Source: Streptomyces sp. PR69 (lineage in GTDB: Bacteria; Actinomycetota; Actinomycetes; Streptomycetales; Streptomycetaceae). Taken from it: a DNA stretch of 64,000 nt. Each line of letters starts with the position of its first letter. The first letter of the stretch is position 1. The position numbers were made by a program, and so were the translations under genes. The notes below the pieces were generated by a model. The model was given only the letters and a program-made list of their open reading frames with translations. It searched no databases and was not told where the DNA came from. Shown here one piece after another: positions 1-7,905 of the stretch. The stretch spans positions 280,444 through 344,443 of the forward strand of contig NZ_JAOWCB010000003.1 of assembly GCF_026420845.1 (NCBI RefSeq), given 5' to 3'.

Positions 1-44
1 GTGTTGTCCGCATTGCCGGAACACCGCCTCTTGGCAGGACGCGG

Positions 45-80
45 AAAAGCCCCCGCTGGATGCTCGGGGCGGGGGCTTTC
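45..80. terminator. Terminator closing the exporter operon
   Basis: An 11-bp perfect stem (arms 46-56 and 69-79, AAAGCCCCCGC against its complement) encloses a 12-nt loop. It begins 18 bases beyond the stop of the ABC ATPase gene. The A and T tracts at the stem ends would let it work in both directions. Confidence 0.8.
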
Positions 81-97
81 CTCCGGGCGCGCCGGCG

Positions 98-892
98 CTA
101 CTTGCCGGTCTCCTTCTCGTACGCCTTGATGACCTCGTCGGTGGGGCCGTCCATCAGCAGCTCGCCCTTCTCCAGCCACAGGACGCGCTCACAGGTGTCC
201 CTGATCGACTTATTGCTGTGGCTGACCAGGAAGACGGTGCCCGCCTCCTTGCGCAGCTCGCGGATGCGCTCCTCGGAGCGGATCTGGAAGCGGCGGTCAC
301 CGGTGGCCAGCGCCTCGTCGATCATCAGCACATCGTGGTCCTTGGCCGCGGCGATGGAGAACCGGAGCCTGGCCGCCATGCCGGAGGAGTAGGTGCGCAT
401 CGGCAGGGTGATGAAGTCGCCCTTCTCGTTGATCCCGGAGAAGTCGACGATCCCCTGGTAGCGCTCCCGGATCTGCTCCCGTGACATGCCCATGGCCAGG
501 CCGCCGAGTATGACGTTGCGCTCGCCGGTGAGATCGTTCATCAGCGCCGCGTTGACGCCCAGCAGCGAGGGCTGGCCGTTGGTGTAGACCCGGCCGCTCT
601 CCGCGGGCAGCAGGCCGGCGATGGCGCGCAGCAGGGTGGACTTGCCCGAGCCGTTGGTGCCGATCAGGCCGATGGCCTCGCCCCGGTACGCGGTGAACGA
701 CACACCGCGCACGGCGTGCACCTTGCGCATCCCGCGGGACTCGCCCTTGTCGCGGCGGAGTATCCGGTTGAGCGCCGCGGTGGCGCTGCCGCGTCCGCCG
801 GAGCCTCCGTGGACCCGGTAGACGATGTGCAGCTCGTCGGCGATCACGGTGGGCACGCGGGCGCCGGACGTGTTGTCGGTGTTGTCAGCCAC
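98..892 (-). CDS. ABC exporter ATP-binding protein (TagH/Wzt type)
   Basis: This 264-aa cytoplasmic ATPase should power export of a cell-surface polymer or lipid-linked glycan with the permease encoded just upstream. The Walker A motif GTNGSGKST lies near residue 78, the signature is YSSGM rather than LSGGQ (as in TagH/Wzt polysaccharide exporters), and Walker B is VLMIDEALATGD. There is no C-terminal carbohydrate-binding extension of the long Wzt kind. The GTG start at 892 was chosen because it overlaps the permease stop by 8 bp, suggesting translational coupling; a longer reading frame would add unlike sequence. It is the last gene of the operon. The substrate cannot be read from the sequence. 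Confidence 0.9.
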   Translation of the reverse strand: MADNTDNTSGARVPTVIADELHIVYRVHGGSGGRGSATAALNRILRRDKGESRGMRKVHAVRGVSFTAYRGEAIGLIGTNGSGKSTLLRAIAGLLPAESGRVYTNGQPSLLGVNAALMNDLTGERNVILGGLAMGMSREQIRERYQGIVDFSGINEKGDFITLPMRTYSSGMAARLRFSIAAAKDHDVLMIDEALATGDRRFQIRSEERIRELRKEAGTVFLVSHSNKSIRDTCERVLWLEKGELLMDGPTDEVIKAYEKETGK

Positions 893-1814
893 GGCCGTAC
901 CGCTCCTCAGCCTTCCAGAAGTACACAAAGCCCCCGATGCCGACGATGAGCGCCCAGGCGAGGCCGGAGGCCCAGACATGCTCGGGCAGGTTCTCGCTGC
1001 CGTATCCGTCGATCAGGGCGAAGCGGATCAGGTCCATATAGATGGCCGCCGGGTTGTACATCAGGACATCGGCGATCCACGCCGGCTTGTCCTTGAGCAT
1101 CAGCGGAATGGAGAACATCACGCCGGACGCATACAGCCAGGTGCGCATGATGAACGGCATCAGCTGGGCGAGGTCCGGGGTCTTGGCGCCGAGACGCGCC
1201 ATGATCATCGCCAGCCCGGTATTGAAGACGAACTGCAGTGCGAGCGCCGGGATGACCAGCAGCCAGGACAGCGAGGGGTAGCTGCCGAAGGCCATCACGA
1301 TCGCTATCAGCACGATCATCGAGAACAGCAGCTGCTGGAGCTGCTGCAGGGAGAAGGAGATGGGCAGCGCGGCCCGTGGGAAGTGCAGGGCGCGCACCAG
1401 GCCCAGATTGCCGGAGATCGAGCGCACACCCGCCATCACGGAGGTCTGGGTGAAGGTGAAGACGAAGATGCCCGTCACCAGGAACGGGACATAGATCTCG
1501 TTGCCCATCCCCCGGTTGGCGCCGATGATCAGACCGAAGATCAGGAAGTAGACGAGGGCGTTCAGCAGCGGCGTCACCACCTGCCACAGCTGTCCCAGCT
1601 TGGCCTGGCTGTACTGGGCCGTGAGCTTGGCCTGCGAGAACGCCAGGACGAAGTGGCGGCGGCCCCACAGCTGGCGGACATACTCGGCGAGCCCCGGCCG
1701 GGCGCCGCTCACCGTCAGTCCGTATTTGGCGGCGAGCTCCGCCGGCGACAGACCGGCGTCCGGCGATGGCGGAGGGCTCATCGTGATGGCGCCGTCATGG
1801 GTTGTGTCACTCAC
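885..1814 (-). CDS. ABC exporter permease (TagG/Wzm type, ABC2 family)
   Basis: A 309-aa integral membrane protein of the ABC-2 polysaccharide/teichoic-acid exporter family, with about six hydrophobic segments after a hydrophilic N-terminus of roughly 70 residues. It forms the channel partner of the ATPase at 98-892. The GTG start at 1814 has no clear Shine-Dalgarno sequence; a second methionine 11 codons in is an alternative. Seventy-nine bases separate it from the glycosyltransferase stop, the largest gap in the operon, so an internal promoter is possible. The family call is firm, the substrate unknown. Confidence 0.88.
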   Translation of the reverse strand: MSDTTHDGAITMSPPPSPDAGLSPAELAAKYGLTVSGARPGLAEYVRQLWGRRHFVLAFSQAKLTAQYSQAKLGQLWQVVTPLLNALVYFLIFGLIIGANRGMGNEIYVPFLVTGIFVFTFTQTSVMAGVRSISGNLGLVRALHFPRAALPISFSLQQLQQLLFSMIVLIAIVMAFGSYPSLSWLLVIPALALQFVFNTGLAMIMARLGAKTPDLAQLMPFIMRTWLYASGVMFSIPLMLKDKPAWIADVLMYNPAAIYMDLIRFALIDGYGSENLPEHVWASGLAWALIVGIGGFVYFWKAEERYGRG

Positions 1815-1893
1815 AAGTGGAAACTTTCGTCTTCAAGATGCGCGACAGTTCGGGCTCTGATGCGTGAGCCCGATGCTCTCAGAACCGAGCTTG

Positions 1894-2775
1894 TCAGATG
1901 ACAGGAGGTCGGCCCAGCCGGGTGAGCCGCCATACCGTACGCCACTTCATGGGCCGACGGGGACCGCAAGGAGTGCGCCAGCCCTCCCGGAATCCGCCGA
2001 ACCATGCCTTGAGCGCCGGCACGGAGGGCCGCCGCAGCAGGGTGAGCAGCACCCAGACCCCCAGATAGCAGGGGATCAGCGGGGCCGGCAGATTGCGCCG
2101 CGCCACCCAGACCCGGTTGCGGGCCACCATACGGTGATAGACCGCGTGCCGGGAGGGGGGCGTCGTCGGATGGAAGAGCACCATGTCCGCGCGGTAGTCG
2201 ATGGCCCACCCGGCGTCCAGCGCACGCCAGGCGAGATCGGTCTCCTCGTGGGCGTAGAAGAACTCGTCCGGCAGGCCGCCGACCTCCGCGAGGACCTGGG
2301 TGCGGACCGCGTTGGCGCCGCCGAGGAAGGTGGTGACCCGGGAGGAGCGCATCGGGTCAGAGGCGCGCAGCCGCGGCACATGGCGGCGCTGGGTCTGCCC
2401 GGTGACCGGGTCGGCGATGCGGAAGCTGACGATGCCGAGCCGCGGGTCCTCGTCGAATGCCTGGCGGACCAGGTCGGCGGTGGCGGCGTCGGGCAGCAGC
2501 CCGTCGTCGTCGAGGAAGAGCAGTACGTCCACGTCCGAGCCGGCCGGGCCGAACGCCTCGATGCCGACATTGCGGCCGCCGGGGATGCCCAGGTTCTCGG
2601 GCAGTTCCACGGAGCGCACGCCCTCGGGGAGGCCCGTGACGGGCGCGCCGTTGCCGACGACCACCACGTCGATGGGGTCGCCGTGCTGCTTGGCGACCGA
2701 GTCGAGCAGCGCCCGCAGCTCTTCGGGGCGGTCGCCCATGGTGATGACGACCGCGCCCAGCTTCATCTCGCTCAT
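1894..2775 (-). CDS. Glycosyltransferase family 2
   Basis: A 293-aa GT-A fold glycosyltransferase. The N-terminus (AVVITMGDRPEELRALLDSV) is the nucleotide-binding strand, LFLDDDG near residue 90 supplies the metal-binding DxD, and GIPGGRNVGI is the usual GT2 loop; the second half resembles rhamnosyl-type enzymes (ALDAGWAIDY). One or two C-terminal hydrophobic stretches may anchor it to the membrane. The ATG at 2775 has GAGGG 8 nt upstream; the next ATG (2766) also has a GGGGGAG at a plausible distance, so the start is uncertain by three codons. It starts 11 bases after the phosphotransferase stop. Donor and acceptor are unknown. Confidence 0.85.
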   Translation of the reverse strand: MSEMKLGAVVITMGDRPEELRALLDSVAKQHGDPIDVVVVGNGAPVTGLPEGVRSVELPENLGIPGGRNVGIEAFGPAGSDVDVLLFLDDDGLLPDAATADLVRQAFDEDPRLGIVSFRIADPVTGQTQRRHVPRLRASDPMRSSRVTTFLGGANAVRTQVLAEVGGLPDEFFYAHEETDLAWRALDAGWAIDYRADMVLFHPTTPPSRHAVYHRMVARNRVWVARRNLPAPLIPCYLGVWVLLTLLRRPSVPALKAWFGGFREGWRTPCGPRRPMKWRTVWRLTRLGRPPVI

Positions 2776-2786
2776 CTCCCCCGCCC

Positions 2787-3566
2787 TCACCTCAGCCTGC
2801 TGGAGGCGAGGATGGAGACCAGGTGCAGCAGGGTCTGCAGGACCGCGATGCCCGCCAGGACCGCGATGCCGAGGCGGGTGAAGAACAGCTCGCCCTGGAC
2901 CGTGTCGAGGATCGCGGCGGCGAGGATGAACAGGCTGGCCTCGATGCCGCCGACGAGCCGGTGGAATTTCAGCGCGGCCGCGGCGCGGCGGGCGAGCGCG
3001 AGACCCGAGGAGCGGGGCACGGACGCCTCGTCCTTGACGGCGGGCAGTCCGCTGCGGGTGCGCGCCACGTCGACCAGGTCGGTCTCGGCCTTGATCAGGA
3101 TCGCGCCGAGGGCGGCGACCGTGCCGAGGAACGCCCACAGCCACTCGGGCCGGCCGTCGCCGAGGACATCGGCCCCGCGCACGCCGAAACCGACGAGCAG
3201 GGCCGCCTCACAGAGATAGTGGCCTATCCGGTCCAGATAGACGCCCGTGATCGAGGTCTGGCCGCGCCAGCGGGCGACCTCGCCGTCGACGCAGTCCAGC
3301 AGCAGATAGACCTGGAAGAGCACGGCGGCGAGGATCGCGCCGGTCAGCCCGGGGATCAGCAGGGCCGCGCCGCCCAGCACGCCGACCACGATCATGAGGT
3401 ACGTCAGCTGGTTGGGCGTGATCCTGGTGTTCACCAGATACGGGTCGACACGCAGCGAGATCTCGCGCATGTACAGGCGCCCGGCCCAGTGCTCCCCGCT
3501 TCTGCGGTCCTTGACTCCCTCCGGGTGGACGACCGGACGGAGTTCAGCAACTGATGGTCTTGGCAT
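2787..3566 (-). CDS. CDP-alcohol phosphatidyltransferase family protein with altered motif
   Basis: A 259-aa membrane enzyme that should transfer a phospho-alcohol from a CDP-activated donor. Hydrophobic segments surround the family motif D91-x2-D94-G-x2-A-R-x8-G-x3-D112-x3, but the eighth conserved residue, the fourth Asp thought to act as catalytic base, is His116. The other motif residues are intact, so it may still be active with His as base. The first 50 residues are soluble and amphipathic. The ATG at 3566 overlaps the dehydrogenase stop by 23 bp. Its neighbours suggest that its donor is made by the dehydrogenase and nucleotidyltransferase just upstream. Confidence 0.85.
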   Translation of the reverse strand: MPRPSVAELRPVVHPEGVKDRRSGEHWAGRLYMREISLRVDPYLVNTRITPNQLTYLMIVVGVLGGAALLIPGLTGAILAAVLFQVYLLLDCVDGEVARWRGQTSITGVYLDRIGHYLCEAALLVGFGVRGADVLGDGRPEWLWAFLGTVAALGAILIKAETDLVDVARTRSGLPAVKDEASVPRSSGLALARRAAAALKFHRLVGGIEASLFILAAAILDTVQGELFFTRLGIAVLAGIAVLQTLLHLVSILASSRLR

Positions 3567-4605
3567 AGTCGGCGTATGCGTCCCTGATCTGGTCGGTGGC
3601 GAGGTCGAGGTGCTCAAGGATGGTGAAGCGGCCCGGCCGGGTCTGGGGGGCGTACTCCACGGCGGCGATGAACTCGCCCACGGAGAATCCGATCTCCTCG
3701 GGCAGCACCGGCAGGCCGTGCCGGCGCAGCACCTCGGCGAAGAGCCCCGCCTGTTCCGTCGCGCCGCGCAGATGCATCGCGAAGGCCGCGCCAATGCCGA
3801 CCTGCTCGCCATGGCTGGCGGCGCGCTGCGGGTAGAGCAGATCGAAGGCGTGGCTGATCTCATGGCAGGCGCCGGACGAGGGCCGCGAGTCGCCGCTGAT
3901 CGACATGGCGATGCCGGAGAGGACCAGCGCCTCGGCGAGGACGGTGAGGAACTCGTCGTCGCCGACGCCTCCCGGATGCCGCAGCACGGCCTCGCCCGCG
4001 GTGCGCGCCATCGCGGCGGCGAGCCCGTCCACCTGCTCACCGGTGACCTCGTGCGACAGCTCCCAGTCGGCGATCGCCGAGATATTGGAGATCGCGTCGC
4101 CGATGCCGGAGCGCACGAAACGGATCGGGGCGTCGCGGACCACGTCGAGGTCGATGACCATGGCGATGGGCGACGGCACGCCGTACGAGCCGCGGCCGTT
4201 GTCATTGTCGAGGATGGAGACCGGCGAGCAGAGGCCGTCATGCGCCAGGTTCGTCGCGACGGCGGCCATCGGCAGTCCGACCCGGGCGGCCGCGTACTTG
4301 GCCACGTCGATGATCTTGCCGCCGCCGAGGCCGATGACCGCGTCGTACCGCTTGCCCTTCATGGCGTCGGCGAGCGAGACGGCGGAGTCGATGGCTCCGT
4401 CGGCGACGGGATACCAGTCGGCGCCCGGCAGCGCCGGCGCGAGCCTCTCGCGCAGCGCCTGGCCGGAGCCGCCGCTGATGGCGACGGCCAGCTTCCCGGA
4501 GGGCGAGATCCGCTGGTCGGCGAGGAGCACGGCCAGTGAGTCGAGGGCGCCGCGGGAGATGTCGACGACGACCGGGGACGGGATGAGACGGGTCAGTACC
4601 GGCAC
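3544..4605 (-). CDS. Glycerol-1-phosphate dehydrogenase-like, iron-containing alcohol dehydrogenase family
   Basis: A 353-aa soluble enzyme of the glycerol dehydrogenase/AraM/archaeal G1P dehydrogenase group, expected to reduce a triose phosphate such as DHAP with NAD(P)H. GLGGGKIIDVAK near residue 92 binds the dinucleotide, TNLAHDGLCSP near 118 is typical of the G1P branch, and Asp170, His248/His252 and His265 (GIGD, ACHEISH, SHGEQVG) match the metal ligands, so it looks competent. The GTG start at 4605 overlaps the nucleotidyltransferase by 13 bp. Position in a CDP-alcohol operon supports sn-glycerol-1-phosphate or a related polyol phosphate as product; a sugar-derived substrate (2-deoxy-scyllo-inosose-like) is less likely. 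Confidence 0.8.
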   Translation of the reverse strand: MPVLTRLIPSPVVVDISRGALDSLAVLLADQRISPSGKLAVAISGGSGQALRERLAPALPGADWYPVADGAIDSAVSLADAMKGKRYDAVIGLGGGKIIDVAKYAAARVGLPMAAVATNLAHDGLCSPVSILDNDNGRGSYGVPSPIAMVIDLDVVRDAPIRFVRSGIGDAISNISAIADWELSHEVTGEQVDGLAAAMARTAGEAVLRHPGGVGDDEFLTVLAEALVLSGIAMSISGDSRPSSGACHEISHAFDLLYPQRAASHGEQVGIGAAFAMHLRGATEQAGLFAEVLRRHGLPVLPEEIGFSVGEFIAAVEYAPQTRPGRFTILEHLDLATDQIRDAYADYAKTISC

Positions 4606-5342
4606 GCGATCTCACGGCCCTTCGCGAGGTCGTCGTGGTTGTCGATCTCCACCCACTCGACCTCGCCGATGGAGGCGACGTCGATCTGGAAGCCGCGGTT
4701 GACGAGCTCCTGGTAGCCGTCCTCGTAGTAGAGGTCGGGGTCGCGCTCGAACGTCGCCTTCAGGGCGTCGGCGAGATCGGCGGCGGCCTCGGGCTCGATG
4801 AGGGTGACGCCGATGTACTCGCCCGCGGCGCTCGCCGGGTCCATCAGCTTGGTGATCCGCGTCACGCCGCGGCCTTCGGCGGTGATCACCTTCATCTCCT
4901 CGTCGGCGAGCCGCTTCACGGTGTCCAGCGCGAGGATGATCTTCTGACCGTCGCCGCGGGCGGCGAGCAGCGTCTTCTCGACGGAAACCGGGTGGACCGT
5001 GTCGCCGTTGGCGAGGATCACGCCCTCCTTGAGGACGTCACGGGCGCACCACAGGGAGTAGGCGTTGTTCCACTCCTCCGCCTTGTCGTTGTCGACGAGG
5101 GTGAGCTTCAGCCCGTACTTCGCCTCCAGCGCCGCCTTGCGCTCATAGACGGCCTCCTTGCGGTAGCCGACGACGACGGCCGCCTCGGTGAGGCCGATCT
5201 CGGCGAAGTTGCCGAGGGTGAGGTCGAGAACGGTGAGAGAACCGTCGCCCGCGGGGTCCACGGGCACGAGGGCCTTCGGAAGCGTGTCGGTGTAGGGGCG
5301 CAGACGCCGTCCGGCACCGGCTGCCAGTACAAGGCCGATCAT
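4593..5342 (-). CDS. NTP transferase, CTP:phospho-alcohol cytidylyltransferase-like
   Basis: A 249-aa soluble nucleotidyltransferase. The N-terminus carries LAAGAGRRLRPYTDTLPKAL, the pyrophosphorylase signature with the catalytic Arg and the Lys of the PK pair; LANGDTVHP near residue 103 gives the metal-binding Asp. It is shorter than sugar-1-phosphate nucleotidyltransferases with a left-handed helix domain and is closest in layout to LicC-type phosphocholine cytidylyltransferases. ATGA overlap with the upstream fusion gene at 5339-5342. It is inferred to load CTP onto the polyol phosphate made by the following gene, giving the donor for the two phosphotransferases of the operon. Confidence 0.85.
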   Translation of the reverse strand: MIGLVLAAGAGRRLRPYTDTLPKALVPVDPAGDGSLTVLDLTLGNFAEIGLTEAAVVVGYRKEAVYERKAALEAKYGLKLTLVDNDKAEEWNNAYSLWCARDVLKEGVILANGDTVHPVSVEKTLLAARGDGQKIILALDTVKRLADEEMKVITAEGRGVTRITKLMDPASAAGEYIGVTLIEPEAAADLADALKATFERDPDLYYEDGYQELVNRGFQIDVASIGEVEWVEIDNHDDLAKGREIACRY

Positions 5343-7477
5343 GCTGGTTCTCCTTCGTCGTGTACGGCGGGTGCTCCGGAGGACACCCAGAAGCGGATGC
5401 TCTCGGCGAGCACCACAAGAGCCACGGCCCCGGCCAGGACGGTCAGCGCGAGGGTGAAGTCCGCGGCGGGCAGCAGCGCGGCGGCCAGCGTGACCGCCAG
5501 GATCCGTCCCTCGTGGCCGCCGGTCGCCCGCACCAGCCACTGCGGGGGCGCGCCGGTGCCGCCGCGGATGCGGTACACCGTGTCGTAGTGATGGTAGGCG
5601 ACGGCGGACACCAGTCCGAAGGCGGCGGGCAACGCTCCGTTTACCTGAGCGTTGGCGGCGAGCGCGAGGATGACGCCGTATTCGGCCGCCCGGAACACCG
5701 GGGGAACCAGCCAGTCGAGGCTGCCCGTCAGCGGGCGGGCGACCGCGGCGGCGGAGGTGAGGACGTACAGCGCGGCGGCCGCGACGGGCCAGAAGGAGCC
5801 GTACGGGGTGAGCGCGGCGGCGAGGGTGACGGCGGCCGCGCCCGCGGCGGCCGCGGCGAGGGGTATCAAGCCGGGCAAGCCGGGCAGTCGAAGTGTCACC
5901 GGGCCCGCGAGGGGGCCGGTGTCGGCGAGGGCCGCGAGGGCCGCGGCGGCGCGCGGAGTCCGCCCTCCTTGCCCGCCATCGGGCAGGAGGGGCCCAGTTC
6001 TGCGGGTCAGCGAGCGCAGCACCCGGCCGGCGGTGGTGTAGCAGGCGGCGAAGCCGCAGCCGGCGAGCAGCGCGTAGAAGACGATCCTCGGGGTGGCCGC
6101 GGCGGTCAGCACGGCGATCATCGCCCAGCGTTCGCCGATCGGCAGCACGATCATCCGGCGCGCCCAGACCGTCCAGCCGACGCCGTCGAGGCGGTCGGAG
6201 AGCGCGGCGGTCGGCGAAGTGTTCCCGGTCGCGTCGTGGTTGGCCTCGTTGAAGGAGAAGTCCACGACATGGCGGCAGGTCTGGAGGACCATCGCGCCGA
6301 GCGCGAGCGCCCATACATCGTCGCCGCCGCGGGCGGCGCCGAGGGCCAGGCCCGCGTAGTAGGCGTACTCCTTCGCACGGTCGAACGTGGCGTCGAGCCA
6401 GGCGCCCATCGTGGAGTACTGCAGCGAGTAGCGGGCCAGCTGCCCGTCGGTGCAGTCCAGCACAAAGGAGAAGATCAGCAGCAGTCCGGCGGCGATGAAC
6501 CCGGCGCGGGTGCCGGTGGCCGCGCAGGCGGCCGCGAGCAGCGCGGTGAGCAGGGAGGCGGTGGTGACCTGATTGGGGGTCAGTCCACGGCGGGCGCACC
6601 AGCGGGCGAGGTAGCGCGAGTAGGGGCTGATGCAGAAGGTCGTGAAGAAGCCGTCGCGGGCCTTGACGGCGGAACGGAGCCGTACGTCCTCCTCGTCGAC
6701 GGCCTCGACGGCGGCGCGCGCCTGGTGGCGTGCCTCCAGCCCGGTCGGCACGGAGGCGACGAGCGACCCCAGCTCGGGCCGGTGCACGGCGGTTCCGCCC
6801 GCCTCCATGGCCTGCGCGAGCAGCTCGGGCAGGCTCTCGCGCACGGCCGACCGCGCGACGGGGCCGGACGGGTCCGCGGGCTCGTTCCCGCCGTGCACCG
6901 ACGTCACGCCGCCCACGGCCGGGGACGCCGGCCCAGCGGTGCCCGCGCCGGAGGGCGGGGCACTGTCGTGCGGACGCGTGCTCGCCGCCGAGGCGTCGGC
7001 CACGCCGCGGGCCGCGTACTCGCGAGCGCCGCTGCCGGGCACACTGTCGGCGGCCGGAGCAGCCGAGGGCGCGTCGGCGCCGTCAGGCGGGTCCGTTCTC
7101 AGAGTGTCGGCGCGCGGCGGGCCGACCGGCCCCGTGCCGTCCGCGGGCAGGGAGCCGCTGCGGTCGGCCCGGTGCGGGGCGGCGGCTTCCCGCAGGGCGC
7201 GCAGCAGCGATGCGCGGGCCGCGGGCTGGGCCGTCACGGCGCCGGGGACCGCGGCCGCGGGGAAGCGCGGGTCGGTCAGCCCCAGACGCAGGGCGTGCAC
7301 ATGGCCCACGAAGCACGGGTCGACGACGGCGACCCGCTCCGCGGCCGGCACGGCGGCGAGCTGCGCGGCCGCCTCCTGTGCGCCGGAGGCGAACCGCACG
7401 TCGAAGCCCAGCGACCGCAGATCGCCCTCGAGCGACGATCCGGGTACCGGCGTGCCGGTGAGGATGGCGGTCGACAG
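5339..7477 (-). CDS. DUF5941-type CDP-alcohol phosphatidyltransferase fusion, probable CTG start
   Basis: A large protein (712 aa from the proposed start). The first 100 residues form a Rossmann-like soluble segment, residues 100-210 are a Ala/Pro/Gly/Ser-rich spacer, and the membrane part holds a complete CDP-alcohol phosphotransferase motif at about 341-366 (DCTDGQLAR, G, D, D) followed by a hydrophobic C-terminal domain with many membrane segments. No ATG, GTG or TTG occurs between the in-frame stop and a GTG at 7399, yet the reading frame is clearly coding upstream (STAILTG, LEGDLRSLGFD). A CTG at 7477 preceded by AAGGAG (7487-7492, spacing 9) fits best. It is the first gene of the operon. 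Confidence 0.85.
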   Translation of the reverse strand: MSTAILTGTPVPGSSLEGDLRSLGFDVRFASGAQEAAAQLAAVPAAERVAVVDPCFVGHVHALRLGLTDPRFPAAAVPGAVTAQPAARASLLRALREAAAPHRADRSGSLPADGTGPVGPPRADTLRTDPPDGADAPSAAPAADSVPGSGAREYAARGVADASAASTRPHDSAPPSGAGTAGPASPAVGGVTSVHGGNEPADPSGPVARSAVRESLPELLAQAMEAGGTAVHRPELGSLVASVPTGLEARHQARAAVEAVDEEDVRLRSAVKARDGFFTTFCISPYSRYLARWCARRGLTPNQVTTASLLTALLAAACAATGTRAGFIAAGLLLIFSFVLDCTDGQLARYSLQYSTMGAWLDATFDRAKEYAYYAGLALGAARGGDDVWALALGAMVLQTCRHVVDFSFNEANHDATGNTSPTAALSDRLDGVGWTVWARRMIVLPIGERWAMIAVLTAAATPRIVFYALLAGCGFAACYTTAGRVLRSLTRRTGPLLPDGGQGGRTPRAAAALAALADTGPLAGPVTLRLPGLPGLIPLAAAAAGAAAVTLAAALTPYGSFWPVAAAALYVLTSAAAVARPLTGSLDWLVPPVFRAAEYGVILALAANAQVNGALPAAFGLVSAVAYHHYDTVYRIRGGTGAPPQWLVRATGGHEGRILAVTLAAALLPAADFTLALTVLAGAVALVVLAESIRFWVSSGAPAVHDEGEPA

Positions 7478-7905
7478 ACGAACTCACTCCTTGGAGCTGG
7501 CGGTGCTGGTGCGCGGTGCGGCTCGGGGCCGTGCCACGGGAGGACGCGCGCCGGCTGAGGCTATCGGATGAACACGGGCGGGGGTTCACCGGTCGTTCAC
7601 GCCCTGGAGGCCCGCCGGCTCATCATCGTCGATGATCACCCCGGCCTCCAAACCGCCCCCGTACGGCCGCCGCGCGCCTTCCCCGCGGCCGCCTGGCGCG
7701 GCGGCCTGGCGCGGCCGTCGGCCGGGAGTCGGCCGGAAGTCGGACGGAAGTCGGACGGGTGTCGTCACACGGAGCTGACCTGGAGACGTCTCCGCAGGTC
7801 AGAGGAGATGACAACGGTGTTCAGCGCCATGTTTGGCGGATACCCCCCACCCGTAGTTCACTGAGGTTCCGGCAGATCATTTCCGACGACCGGGGAGGCG
7901 GCCTC
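7478..7905. promoter_or_regulatory. Divergent promoter region between the DUF5941 and CDF genes
   Basis: No credible gene. It holds short 10-11 bp direct repeats (GGAAGTCGGAC type, about 7722-7758) and a strong inverted repeat at 7777-7800: the core GGAGACGTCTCC (7782-7793) is a perfect palindrome flanked by GACCT and AGGTC. A second small hairpin (CGCCA-TGTT-TGGCG) lies near 7829. The inverted repeat is nearer the CDF gene, so a metal-responsive regulator is one possible ligand; none is encoded next to it. Confidence 0.45.

Noticed and set aside
5360..7558. A 732-codon open frame on the plus strand
   Set aside because: It is the reverse of the DUF5941 fusion gene and is almost only Gly, Arg and Ala.
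7568..7864. A 98-codon open frame in the CDF promoter region
   Set aside because: It covers the palindrome and repeats, lacks a ribosome site and has no protein-like sequence.
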